Assembly (NCBI RefSeq): GCF_900114385.1
Contig: NZ_FOSW01000016.1
Span: forward strand, 45,591-109,590
Direction: 5' to 3'
DNA length: 64,000 bases
Origin: Geodermatophilus ruber
Lineage (GTDB): Bacteria; Actinomycetota; Actinomycetes; Mycobacteriales; Geodermatophilaceae
Below are positions 1 through 7,378 of the stretch, piece by piece. How positions within the stretch are numbered: the stretch's first letter is position 1; the number at the start of each line of letters is the position of its first letter. The translations under genes were made by a program, and so were the position numbers. The notes under the pieces were generated by a model. The model saw nothing but the letters and a program-made list of their open reading frames with translations, did no database searches and was not told the origin of the DNA.

Positions 1-1613
1 GTGCCCGGGGCGACCATCATCGAGCCGCGCTCCTGCAGCGAGAACATCGCGTACGAGGTCGCCACGCCCTGCCGGTCGGCGACCAGCGAGCCGGTCGGGC
101 GGGCGCGCATGTCGCCCAGCCACGGCTCGTAGCCCTCGAGGTTGTGGTTGAGGACGCCGGTGCCGCGGGTCTCGGTGAGGAACTCGGTGCGGAACCCGAT
201 CAGCCCGCGGGACGGGACGATGTACTCCATCCGCGCCCAGCCGGTGTCGTGGTGCACCAGGTTCTCCATGCGCCCGCGGCGGGTGGCCAGCGCCTGGGTC
301 AGCGTGCCCACGTACTCGCCGGGGGTGTCGATGGTGACCCGCTCGACCGGCTCGTGCAGCTTGCCGTCGATCTCCTTGGTCACGACGGTCGGCCGCCCGA
401 CGGTCAGCTCGAACTCCTCGCGGCGCAGCTGCTCGACGAGGATGGCCAGCGCCAGCTCGCCGCGGCCCTGCATCTCCCAGGTGTCGGGGCGCTCGGTGGG
501 CAGCATGCGCACCGAGACGTTGCCGACCAGCTCCTGGTCGAGCCGGTTCTTGATGAGGCGGGCGGTGAGCTTCTTGCCGGACTTGCCCGAGATCGGCGAG
601 GTGTTGATCCCGATGGTGATCGAGATCGACGGCTCGTCGACGGTCAGCGGCGGCAGGGGGCGCGGGTCGTTCGGGTCGGCGAGGGTGTCGCCGATCATGA
701 TGTCCTCGATGCCGGCGATGGCGACGAGGTCACCGGGGCCGGCGCTCTCGGCCGGGGTCCGGGTGAGGCCCTCGGTCATCAGCAGCTCGGTGATCTTGAC
801 GTTCTTGACCGTGCCGTCCGTGCGGCACCAGGCCACCTGCTGGCCGCGCTTCATCTCACCGGAGTGGATGCGCAGCAGCGCCAGCCGCCCCAGGAACGGG
901 GAGGCGTCCAGGTTGGTGACCTGCGCGCGCAGCGGCTCCTCGGCGTCGTAGCTCGGCGCCGGGATGGTCTCCAGCAGCGTCTTGACCAGCGGCGCCAGGT
1001 CCGGGCTGTCCGGCACGGTGCCGTTCTCCGGGCGGTTCAGCGACGCCTGACCGGTGCGCCCGTTGCAGTAGACGATCGGGAACTCGAGCGCATCGGGGTC
1101 CAGGCCGTTGTCCTCGAGCAGCTCCATGAACAGCTCGTAGGTCTCGTCGACGACCTCGTCGATCCGCGCGTCGGAGCGGTCGGTCTTGTTGACCGCCAGG
1201 ATGACCGGCATCCCCTTGCCCAGCGCCTTGCGGAGCACGAAGCGGGTCTGCGGGAGCGGCCCCTCGGAGGCGTCCACGAGCAGGACGACACCGTCGACCA
1301 TCGACAGGCCGCGCTCGACCTCGCCCCCGAAGTCGGCGTGGCCGGGGGTGTCGACGATGTTGACGACGACGGGGTTGCCGTTCTCGTCGGCCAGGTGGAT
1401 CGCGGTGTTCTTGGCGAGGATGGTGATGCCGCGCTCACGCTCGAGATCCATCGAGTCCATGACGCGGTCCTGCGTGGTGTCGGCGTCCGTGCCCTCGCCC
1501 TTGGCGCGGCCGAGGGCTCCGGCCTGACGGAGGAGGGCGTCGACCAGGGTCGTCTTGCCGTGGTCGACGTGGGCGATGATCGCCACGTTGCGCAGGTCGT
1601 CGCGGGTGGGCAT
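1..1613 (-). CDS. typA: TypA/BipA ribosome-associated GTPase (C-terminus beyond window)
   Basis: Translational GTPase of the TypA/BipA family, which binds ribosomes and supports subunit assembly and stress growth. The ATG at 1613 opens with a G1 loop AHVDHGKTT at residues 14-22. Switch II follows as [14 protein letters not shown], and the base-recognition motif is NKTD. Residues after about 200 carry the domain II beta-barrel and the EF-G-like domains ([18 protein letters not shown]), then the BipA-type stretch [20 protein letters not shown]. About 537 codons are present; the family is usually 600-640 residues, so the C-terminal domain lies outside the window. The RERGITI sequence and the absence of EF-G domain IV order separate it from fusA and lepA. 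Confidence 0.95.
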   Translation of the reverse strand, partial: MPTRDDLRNVAIIAHVDHGKTTLVDALLRQAGALGRAKGEGTDADTTQDRVMDSMDLERERGITILAKNTAIHLADENGNPVVVNIVDTPGHADFGGEVERGLSMVDGVVLLVDASEGPLPQTRFVLRKALGKGMPVILAVNKTDRSDARIDEVVDETYELFMELLEDNGLDPDALEFPIVYCNGRTGQASLNRPENGTVPDSPDLAPLVKTLLETIPAPSYDAEEPLRAQVTNLDASPFLGRLALLRIHSGEMKRGQQVAWCRTDGTVKNVKITELLMTEGLTRTPAESAGPGDLVAIAGIEDIMIGDTLADPNDPRPLPPLTVDEPSISITIGINTSPISGKSGKKLTARLIKNRLDQELVGNVSVRMLPTERPDTWEMQGRGELALAILVEQLRREEFELTVGRPTVVTKEIDGKLHEPVERVTIDTPGEYVGTLTQALATRRGRMENLVHHDTGWARMEYIVPSRGLIGFRTEFLTETRGTGVLNHNLEGYEPWLGDMRARPTGSLVADRQGVATSYAMFSLQERGSMMVAPG

Positions 1614-1715
1614 GCGGAAGGGCACCTCGGAAGAGTTCGGGGAGCCGCCGCACGGTCGCGCGCGGGGCATCAGGTGTAACGGCCGCCGGCCCGGCGACCT
1701 TCCCACTTTAGGTGT

Positions 1716-2069
1716 TCAGCGCCGGGTGACCGCTGCCTGCGGCCGGTCGGCCACCGCGAACGTCACCCCTGCAGCGGCGATCGTGACCAGACTCACGGCC
1801 AGCCAGGCCGCCATCCCCACGCCCAGCGCCAGCACGTGGGCCAGCACGAACGCACCCACGTAGAGCCCACCGAGGCCGAGAGCGACCGCCCAGCCGCGCC
1901 GCTGCACCCACAGCCACGCCGCACCCAGGCCGCCGAGGGCGAAGAGCGCGCCACCCAGCGCCCGGATGCCGGTGCTCTGGGCGACGCCGAAGCCGGCGGC
2001 CAGCCCGACCGCGACGAGGACGGCGGAGGGGAAGCGGGTGCGGGCGCGGGTCAGGGTCGAGCTCGTCAT
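1716..2069 (-). CDS. Small four-helix membrane protein
   Basis: A 117-residue protein of unknown function. After a short basic N-terminus it has about four hydrophobic segments, around residues 14-30, 37-56, 61-83 and 86-106, and a short Arg-rich tail ending TRR. The ATG at 2069 is the only reasonable start. It lies about 100 bp upstream of typA on the same strand and about 107 bp after the DsbA-like gene, so it could be cotranscribed with either. No catalytic motif is visible. The size and helix pattern fit small actinobacterial DUF-type membrane proteins, but I do not recognise the family. Confidence 0.7.
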   Translation of the reverse strand: MTSSTLTRARTRFPSAVLVAVGLAAGFGVAQSTGIRALGGALFALGGLGAAWLWVQRRGWAVALGLGGLYVGAFVLAHVLALGVGMAAWLAVSLVTIAAAGVTFAVADRPQAAVTRR

Positions 2070-2176
2070 GCCGCCCAGTCTCCCCTCCCCGCGTCCGCCT
2101 CCCGGCGCGGGCCGGGCCGGTTCTTCCGCCGGCCAGGGGCGCACGGGGCGGGCCGACGCCTCCGGCCGGAGCTCCG

Positions 2177-2872
2177 TCAGCTCCGGGTCGCGGCAGCGAC
2201 GGCGGCGGCGAGGCCGGCCGCCGTCCGGTCGGCCAGCGCCTTCCCGTCGACCAGCACGGTGGGAGTGCTCGTGACCCCGGCCCGGCTCGCGTCGTCGGTG
2301 ACCTGGCGGGTCCACTCCGCGAACCGCAGGTGGGTGATGCCGTGGGTGACGGCGGCGCCATCGGCTCCGGCCTGCGCCGCGAGCGCGGTCAGTTGCGCGT
2401 CGGTCAGCCCGCGGCTGCCCTCGGCCGGCTGGTGGGCGAACGCCAGGTCGTGGAAGGCCAGGAACGCCCGCGTGCCTGCCGCGTCGGCGACCACGGCCGC
2501 CGCGTTCAGGGCCCGGGTCGAGTACCGGTCGGTCGAAGCCCGGTCGAGGACGGCGATCGGGTGGTAGCGCACCTGCGCCGTCCCGCGCGCGGCCAGGACG
2601 GCCAGCGTGCCGCCGGTCTCGGCCTCGAAGCGGCTGCAGACCGGGCACTGGAAGTCCTCGTAGACGTCGACGGTCACCGGCGCGCGGGGCGAGCCCGCGA
2701 CGAACGCCGTCCCGCCGTCGACCGCGCCGGCGGGCACGGCGGCGTCGCTGCGCGCCGGCCCGTGCGACTGGACCGCGATGACGGTCAGGACGGCGACCAT
2801 CAGCACCGCCACGGCGACGGCGACCCGCACCGCGGGGTGGCCACTCCGGCCGGCGCCTCGTCCAGGGTGCAT
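2177..2872 (-). CDS. Membrane-anchored DsbA-like thioredoxin-fold protein
   Basis: A 231-residue extracytoplasmic thiol:disulfide oxidoreductase of the DsbA/Thioredoxin_4 type. Residues 15-34 form one hydrophobic signal anchor. The fold begins at VTVDVYEDFQCPVC, with the redox motif CPVC at 76-79. A cis-proline loop (GVTSTPTVLVDG) sits near residue 210 before the last helix. The family forms or isomerises disulfides in exported proteins. The ATG at 2872 gives a short basic N-terminus followed directly by the anchor. The neighbours give no substrate. Mycobacterial homologues of this shape act with VKOR-like partners; none is present here. Confidence 0.85.
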   Translation of the reverse strand: MHPGRGAGRSGHPAVRVAVAVAVLMVAVLTVIAVQSHGPARSDAAVPAGAVDGGTAFVAGSPRAPVTVDVYEDFQCPVCSRFEAETGGTLAVLAARGTAQVRYHPIAVLDRASTDRYSTRALNAAAVVADAAGTRAFLAFHDLAFAHQPAEGSRGLTDAQLTALAAQAGADGAAVTHGITHLRFAEWTRQVTDDASRAGVTSTPTVLVDGKALADRTAAGLAAAVAAATRS

Positions 2873-3256
2873 CCCGACCTCCCTCCGGACGGCCGGACCG
2901 GCACCCGCGCGACCCCCGCGCCGCCCACGACCGGCCACGGGACGACGGGGACCGGCCGGTCCTCCGACACGCTGCCGACGCTGCTCCCCGGAGCCGGGGA
3001 TCCGCTGGGGAGCGACTGGGAACCTCCTGGGAACCGCCGGAGCCGCCGCCGACCAGTTCCACCGGCAGGCGCGGTACCAGGACGGGCAGGACCTGTGCCG
3101 GAAGCCCTGCGCGCCATTCCGCACGCCGATCGGCGTCGGCCCGGTACGGCTGCGCGGATACGACGAGGGGCCTGGGCGGCGCTCGCCCAGGCCCCTCGGA
3201 AAATACCCACTGCCCCCCACCGCTCGCAGGCTCGCGGCGGGACCCTGCAGCGGGCG
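2873..3256. other. Intergenic region between dsbA-like and yceI genes
   Basis: No gene could be supported in these 384 bp. The only clear structure is the perfect hairpin at 3165-3197, listed separately. The remainder should contain the promoter of the DsbA-like gene, but I could not place one with confidence. Confidence 0.5.
3165..3197 (-). terminator. 14-bp perfect hairpin, terminator of the yceI gene
   Basis: GAGGGGCCTGGGCG (3165-3178) is the exact complement of CGCCCAGGCCCCTC (3184-3197), with a 5-nt loop. It lies about 60 bp past the yceI stop. There is no strong U-run, as is common in actinomycete terminators, so it may also act from the other side. Confidence 0.7.
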
Positions 3257-3820
3257 TCAGGCGGTGCGGAGCACGCCCTGGATCTCGAGCTCGACGACGA
3301 TCTTGTCGGCGACGACGACGCCGCCACCGTCCATCGGCATCGCGATGTCGACGCCGAAGGCGGCGCGGGAGATCTCGGTGCGGGCGGAGAAGCCGGCGCG
3401 CGTGCCTCCGTAGGCGTCGGGGCCGAAGCCCTCGAGCTCCAGAGCCAGCGAGACGGGCTTCGTGTTGCCCTTGAGGGTGAGCTCACCGTCGACGATCCAG
3501 TCGGCACCGTCGGCGCGGACGCCGGTGGAGCGGAAGGTCATCTGCGGGTGGTTCTCGACGTCGAAGAAGTCGGCGGAGCGGATGTGCGCGTCGCGCTGCT
3601 CCTGCCGGGTGTCGATCGAGGCCAGGTCGATGGTGGCGGTCACGCTGGACTGCGTCGGGTCCTCGGCGGTGACGATCTCGCCGGAGAAGTCGCGGAAGTA
3701 GCCGCGGACCTTGCTGACCATCATGTGCCGGACGACGAAGCCGACGGTCGAGTGGGTGGCGTCGATGTCCCAGGTGCCGACGACGTAGCCGGGGATCTGG
3801 ACGTGGGCGGTGCTGGTCAT
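3257..3820 (-). CDS. YceI family lipid-binding protein
   Basis: A 187-residue YceI-domain protein. The family forms a lipocalin-like barrel that binds isoprenoid or amide lipids. Characteristic segments are GTWDIDATHSTVGFVVRHMMVSKVRG near the N-terminus, then SSVTATIDLASIDT, RDAHIRSADFFDVENHPQMTFRST and the C-terminal FGVDIAMPMDGGGVVVADKIVVELEI. There is no signal peptide, so this is the cytoplasmic form common in actinobacteria. The ATG at 3820 has a good ribosome site (GGAGGG, 8 nt upstream). It is divergent from a marR gene with only 94 bp between them, which suggests control by that regulator. Confidence 0.93.
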   Translation of the reverse strand: MTSTAHVQIPGYVVGTWDIDATHSTVGFVVRHMMVSKVRGYFRDFSGEIVTAEDPTQSSVTATIDLASIDTRQEQRDAHIRSADFFDVENHPQMTFRSTGVRADGADWIVDGELTLKGNTKPVSLALELEGFGPDAYGGTRAGFSARTEISRAAFGVDIAMPMDGGGVVVADKIVVELEIQGVLRTA

Positions 3821-3878
3821 GGGAAGTCCCTCCGAAGTCTGGTTGAGCGTTTGACTTTCTGCTCGGTCCGCAGCCTAG

Positions 3879-3890
3879 TTGATGGCTCAA
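3879..3890. promoter_or_regulatory. Candidate MarR operator between yceI and marR
   Basis: TTGATGGCTCAA has TTGA/TCAA half-sites and lies in the 94-bp divergent intergenic region. A second TTGAGC at 3843-3848 pairs with GCTCAA at 3885-3890. TTGATG at 3879-3884 could also be the -35 of marR, 18 bp before a -10 TACCCT (3903-3908). Repressor binding here would block marR and possibly yceI. The call is by pattern only. Confidence 0.5.
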
Positions 3891-3914
3891 TCATTCCGCT
3901 AGTACCCTAGTGGC

Positions 3915-4418
3915 ATGACCGCGGTCGCGCACGGGGCGCCGAATGACCGGGCCCGCCCGGCGGGCGAGCCGCGCTGGCTCGACGCCGAGGAGCAGAAGGC
4001 CTGGCGCGCCTGGCTGTACAGCGCGCAGCTGGTGCTGGACCGGCTCGACCGCGAGCTCACCCACGAGACGGGCATCTCGCACGCCTATTACGAGATCCTC
4101 GTCGCACTGTCGGAGACCCCCGGCCGGATGCTGCGCATGAGCGAGCTGGCCGACCGCTGCCTGTCCTCCCGGAGCCGGCTCTCGCACGCGGTCTCGCGGC
4201 TGGAGGAACGCGGCTGGGTCCGGCGGCAGGTCTGCGCGGAGGACGGCCGCGGGCAGCTCGCCGTCCTCACCGACGACGGCTTCGAGGCGCTGGAGGCGGC
4301 CGCGCCGGTGCACGTGGAGAGCGTGCGCACGCACCTGTTCGACCAGCTCTCCCCCGAGCAGGTCGAGGCGATGCGCGACCTCGGCGAGACGCTGCTGCGC
4401 CACCTCGCCGCCCGCTGA
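3915..4418 (+). CDS. MarR family transcriptional regulator
   Basis: A 167-residue winged-helix regulator. The helix-turn-helix region is around residues 50-110 (SHAYYEILVALSETPG, MSELADRCLSSRSRLSHAVSRLEERGWV), followed by the wing (DGRGQLAVLTDDG) and a C-terminal dimerisation helix. MarR proteins usually repress their own and neighbouring genes until a phenolic or oxidative signal appears. The ATG at 3915 lies 6 bp after TACCCT, so the mRNA is probably leaderless. It probably controls the divergent yceI gene. Confidence 0.93.
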   Translation: MTAVAHGAPNDRARPAGEPRWLDAEEQKAWRAWLYSAQLVLDRLDRELTHETGISHAYYEILVALSETPGRMLRMSELADRCLSSRSRLSHAVSRLEERGWVRRQVCAEDGRGQLAVLTDDGFEALEAAAPVHVESVRTHLFDQLSPEQVEAMRDLGETLLRHLAAR

Positions 4419-4496
4419 GGCTGGTCCCCCGGGCTGACGCGCGGATCCCCCCACGGGTGGACGACGCCCCACCGCGGGCTGCCTAGGGTCGTCGCG

Positions 4497-5684
4497 ATGG
4501 ACGGCCGCCCCCCGCTCGAACACCTCGCCGCGTGGTTGCGCGACCACCCGTTCCACGTCGACGTCGCGCTCGCGGCCCTCACCTGCCTCGCGACCGTCGT
4601 CCTGCCCGCGGGCAGCTACTGGTCGAACCCGTCCCAGGCGTTCCTCATCGGGTTGCTGCTCACCGTGCCCCTGGCGTGGCGGCGGCGGGCGCCGATCCCG
4701 GCCGCCGCCGTCGTCGTGGCCGCCGGGCTGCTCGAGCTCGTCGCCGTCGAGACATTCCTGGCGGCCAACGTCTCGGCGCTGCTCATGATCTACGCGCTGG
4801 CCGCCTACGCGCCGCGGTGGGCGGGGCGCGCGGGGCTGGCGATCGGGCTGTTCGGCGCCGTCCTCGCCGCGCTGCGCTTCTTCTCCGCGAACGCCGGCGA
4901 CGCGCTGATCGTGACGGCGGGCTCGATCGGCGTGGCCGTCGTCGCCGCCTGGGCGCTGGGCGACCTGCGGCGGGCCCGGGGGCTGCGGATGGCCCAGCTG
5001 GAGGAGCGGGCGCGGCTGCTGGAGCTGGAGCGCGACCAGGAGATGCGGCTGGCCGCCACCGCGGAGCGGGCCCGCATCGCCCGGGAGATGCACGACGTCG
5101 TCGCCCACTCCCTGTCGGTGGTCATCGCCCAGGCCGACGGCGGCCGGTACGCCGGGCGCACCGACCCCGAGGCGGCCACCGGCGCGCTCGAGGCGATCGC
5201 GGCCACCGGCCGGCAGGCGCTGGCCGACATGCGCGGCCTGCTCGGCGTGCTGCGCGAGGACGGCGGCGAGGAGTACGCGCCGCAGCCGGACGTCGCCGCG
5301 GTCTCCGGGCTGGTCGAGGACGTGCGGACCAGCGGGCTGGACGTCGACCTGCTCGTCGAGGGCGCGCCGCGGGAGCTGCCGGCCGGCCCCCAGCTGGCCG
5401 CCTACCGGATCGTCCAGGAGTCGCTGACCAACGTCCTCAAGCACGCCGGGCCGGCCAGCCGCGCCTGGGTCCGGCTGCACTGGCGCCCCGACGCGCTCGA
5501 GCTCTCCGTCCTCGACGACGGGCGGGGCGCCTCGGCCGCGATGGTCGAGGCCGACGGCGCCGGCCAGGGCCTGGTCGGCATGCGCGAGCGCGCCCGGCTG
5601 CACGGCGGCCGGCTGGACGCCGGTCCCCGCCCGGGCGGTGGTTTCGGCGTGCACGCCGTCCTCCCCTACCCTGCCCGGCGATGA
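4497..5684 (+). CDS. NarL-type sensor histidine kinase
   Basis: A 395-residue membrane sensor kinase of the HisKA_3/HATPase_c class. About five membrane helices occupy residues 20-155, with almost no extracellular loop, so the signal is probably sensed in or at the membrane. A coiled-coil linker (160-190) leads to the phospho-acceptor His199 in REMHDVVAHSLS. The N-box is YRIVQESLTNVLKHA, and the ATP lid includes VLDDGRG and GLVGMRERARLHGG. Leaderless start: TAGGGT at 4484-4489 lies 7 bp before the ATG. The cognate response regulator follows 52 bp downstream. Confidence 0.95.
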   Translation: MDGRPPLEHLAAWLRDHPFHVDVALAALTCLATVVLPAGSYWSNPSQAFLIGLLLTVPLAWRRRAPIPAAAVVVAAGLLELVAVETFLAANVSALLMIYALAAYAPRWAGRAGLAIGLFGAVLAALRFFSANAGDALIVTAGSIGVAVVAAWALGDLRRARGLRMAQLEERARLLELERDQEMRLAATAERARIAREMHDVVAHSLSVVIAQADGGRYAGRTDPEAATGALEAIAATGRQALADMRGLLGVLREDGGEEYAPQPDVAAVSGLVEDVRTSGLDVDLLVEGAPRELPAGPQLAAYRIVQESLTNVLKHAGPASRAWVRLHWRPDALELSVLDDGRGASAAMVEADGAGQGLVGMRERARLHGGRLDAGPRPGGGFGVHAVLPYPARR

Positions 5685-5736
5685 CGACAGCGAGCGAGCA
5701 ACGAGCGAGCGCGGAGTCGGGCAAGGCAGTGGACCG

Positions 5737-6435
5737 ATGAGCGAGCCGATCCGGGTGGCCCTGGTGGACGACCAGCAGATGGTCCGTGCCGGCTTCCGGA
5801 TGGTCATCGACTCCCAGCCCGACCTGGCCGTGGTCGGCGAGGCGGGCACCGGCGCCGAGGCGGTCGGGGTGCTGGAGCGCGTGCCGGTGGACGTCGTCCT
5901 GATGGACATCCGGATGCCGTCGATGGACGGCATCGAGGCGACCCGGCGGGTCACCGCGCTGCCCGACCCGCCGCGGGTGGTCGTGCTGACCACCTTCGAC
6001 CTCGACGAGTACGTGGTCGCCGCCATCGGTGCCGGCGCCAGCGGCTTCCTGCTCAAGGACGCGCCGCCGGAGGAGATGCTCGCCGCCGTCCGCACGGTGC
6101 ACGCCGGCGACTCGGTGATCGCGGCCAGCTCCACCCGCCGGCTGCTGCAGCACGTCGCGCCGATGCTGCGCGGCGCCGCGCCGGTGGCCGCCCCCGACGA
6201 CCGGGCCCTGGTCGAGCTCACCCCGCGCGAACGCGAGGTGCTGGTGCAGATGGCCTACGGCGCGACCAACGCCGAGATCGCCGCGCACTTCGTGGTCAGC
6301 GAGGCGACGGTGAAGACCCACGTGGGGCGGGTGCTGGCCAAGACCGGCTCGCGCGACCGGGTGCAGGCCGTCGTCCTGGCCTACCGCACCGGCCTGGTGC
6401 AGCCCGCCGACCTGCTCCGCAACGCCCCCGCCTGA
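5737..6435 (+). CDS. NarL/LuxR-family response regulator
   Basis: A 232-residue regulator paired with the preceding kinase. The receiver domain has the acidic pair D11-D12, phospho-acceptor D57 in VVLMDIRMPSMDG and the conserved Lys in FLLKDA near residue 107. The C-terminal LuxR helix-turn-helix is LTPREREVLVQMAYGATNAEIA followed by VSEATVKTHVGRVL. I placed the start at ATG 5737 because MSEPIRVALVDDQQ is the normal receiver N-terminus; the reading frame is open further upstream but has no family-like sequence there. The ABC exporter about 170 bp downstream is a likely target, a common actinobacterial arrangement. Confidence 0.95.
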   Translation: MSEPIRVALVDDQQMVRAGFRMVIDSQPDLAVVGEAGTGAEAVGVLERVPVDVVLMDIRMPSMDGIEATRRVTALPDPPRVVVLTTFDLDEYVVAAIGAGASGFLLKDAPPEEMLAAVRTVHAGDSVIAASSTRRLLQHVAPMLRGAAPVAAPDDRALVELTPREREVLVQMAYGATNAEIAAHFVVSEATVKTHVGRVLAKTGSRDRVQAVVLAYRTGLVQPADLLRNAPA

Positions 6436-6442
6436 CCGCGGT

Positions 6443-6461
6443 CGCCCCTCAGGCCGGGGCG
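6443..6461 (+). terminator. Short hairpin after the response regulator gene
   Basis: CGCCCC (6443-6448) pairs with GGGGCG (6456-6461) across a 7-nt loop, starting 8 bp past the stop codon. The stem is only 6 bp with no U-run, so this is a weak terminator candidate. Confidence 0.4.
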
Positions 6462-6603
6462 GGCACCGGACTGTCCGACCGGGGGATGACGCCTGGTCAG
6501 ACCACAGGCTGGCACCACGATCGCCCCGTGCTCCGACGCGACGAGCACCCCCCGACCGGCAGCGTGATCACCGTTCCCGTCCACGCCTTCCGGAGGTCGC
6601 CCC

Positions 6604-7377
6604 GTGTCCGCACCCGTTCCCGTCATGACCGTCCCCGGCGAGCCGCCCTCAGCGGCCGCCGCCGTGCGCGCCACCGGGCTGACGAAGACCTACGGCAGCG
6701 GGGAGACCGCCGTGCACGCCCTCGCCGGGGTGGACGTCGCCTTCGCCCGGGGCGCCTTCACCGCGATCATGGGGCCGTCCGGGTCGGGCAAGTCGACGCT
6801 CATGCACTGCCTGGCCGGGCTGGACGCCGCGACCGGCGGGCAGGTGTGGCTGGGCGACACCGAGCTGACCCGGCTGCGCGACGACGAGCTGACCCGGCTG
6901 CGCCGCGAGCGGATCGGCTTCGTCTTCCAGTCGTTCAACCTGCTGCCGGTGCTCGACGCCCGGGAGAACATCGTGCTGCCGCTGCAGCTGGCCGGCCGCC
7001 GTCCCGACTCCGCCTGGTTCGACGCGGTGATCGCCCGGCTGGGTCTGCGCGAGCGGCTGCGGCACCGCCCCTCGGAGCTCTCCGGCGGCCAGCAGCAGCG
7101 GGTCGCCGTCGCGCGGGCGCTGCTCCCCCGGCCCGACGTCGTCTTCGCCGACGAGCCCACCGGCAACCTCGACTCCCGGGCCGGTGCGGAGGTGCTCGAC
7201 CTGCTCCGCAGCAGCGTGCGCGAGACGGGCCAGACCGTCGTGATGGTCACCCACGACCCGATCGCGGCGGCCTACGCCGACCGGGTCGTGCTGCTCGCCG
7301 ACGGCCGGCTGGCCGGCGAGATCGAGCACCCCACCGCCGACTCCGTCGTCTCCGCGCTGCGCGGGCTGGGCGCCTGA
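6604..7377 (+). CDS. ABC transporter ATP-binding protein (LolD/MacB type)
   Basis: A 257-residue nucleotide-binding subunit. Walker A is GPSGSGKST, the Q-loop is FVFQSFNLLPVLDARENI, the signature is LSGGQQQRVAVARAL, Walker B is [13 protein letters not shown] and the switch His is in MVTHDP. The Q-loop and TGNLDSRAG region are typical of the MacB/LolD class that works with FtsX-like permeases. The GTG at 6604 is supported by GGAGG at 6592-6596; ATG 6625 is an alternative. The permease starts 1 bp after its stop. Family members handle antimicrobial peptides, lipoproteins or cell-wall signals; the substrate is unknown here. Confidence 0.95.
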   Translation: MSAPVPVMTVPGEPPSAAAAVRATGLTKTYGSGETAVHALAGVDVAFARGAFTAIMGPSGSGKSTLMHCLAGLDAATGGQVWLGDTELTRLRDDELTRLRRERIGFVFQSFNLLPVLDARENIVLPLQLAGRRPDSAWFDAVIARLGLRERLRHRPSELSGGQQQRVAVARALLPRPDVVFADEPTGNLDSRAGAEVLDLLRSSVRETGQTVVMVTHDPIAAAYADRVVLLADGRLAGEIEHPTADSVVSALRGLGA

Positions 7378-7378
7378 G

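Noticed and set aside
144..1679. Long plus-strand open frame of 511 codons opposite typA
   Set aside because: It is the complement of typA; the translation is repetitive in Gly/Ala/Val/Asp and has no family motifs, as expected in very GC-rich DNA.
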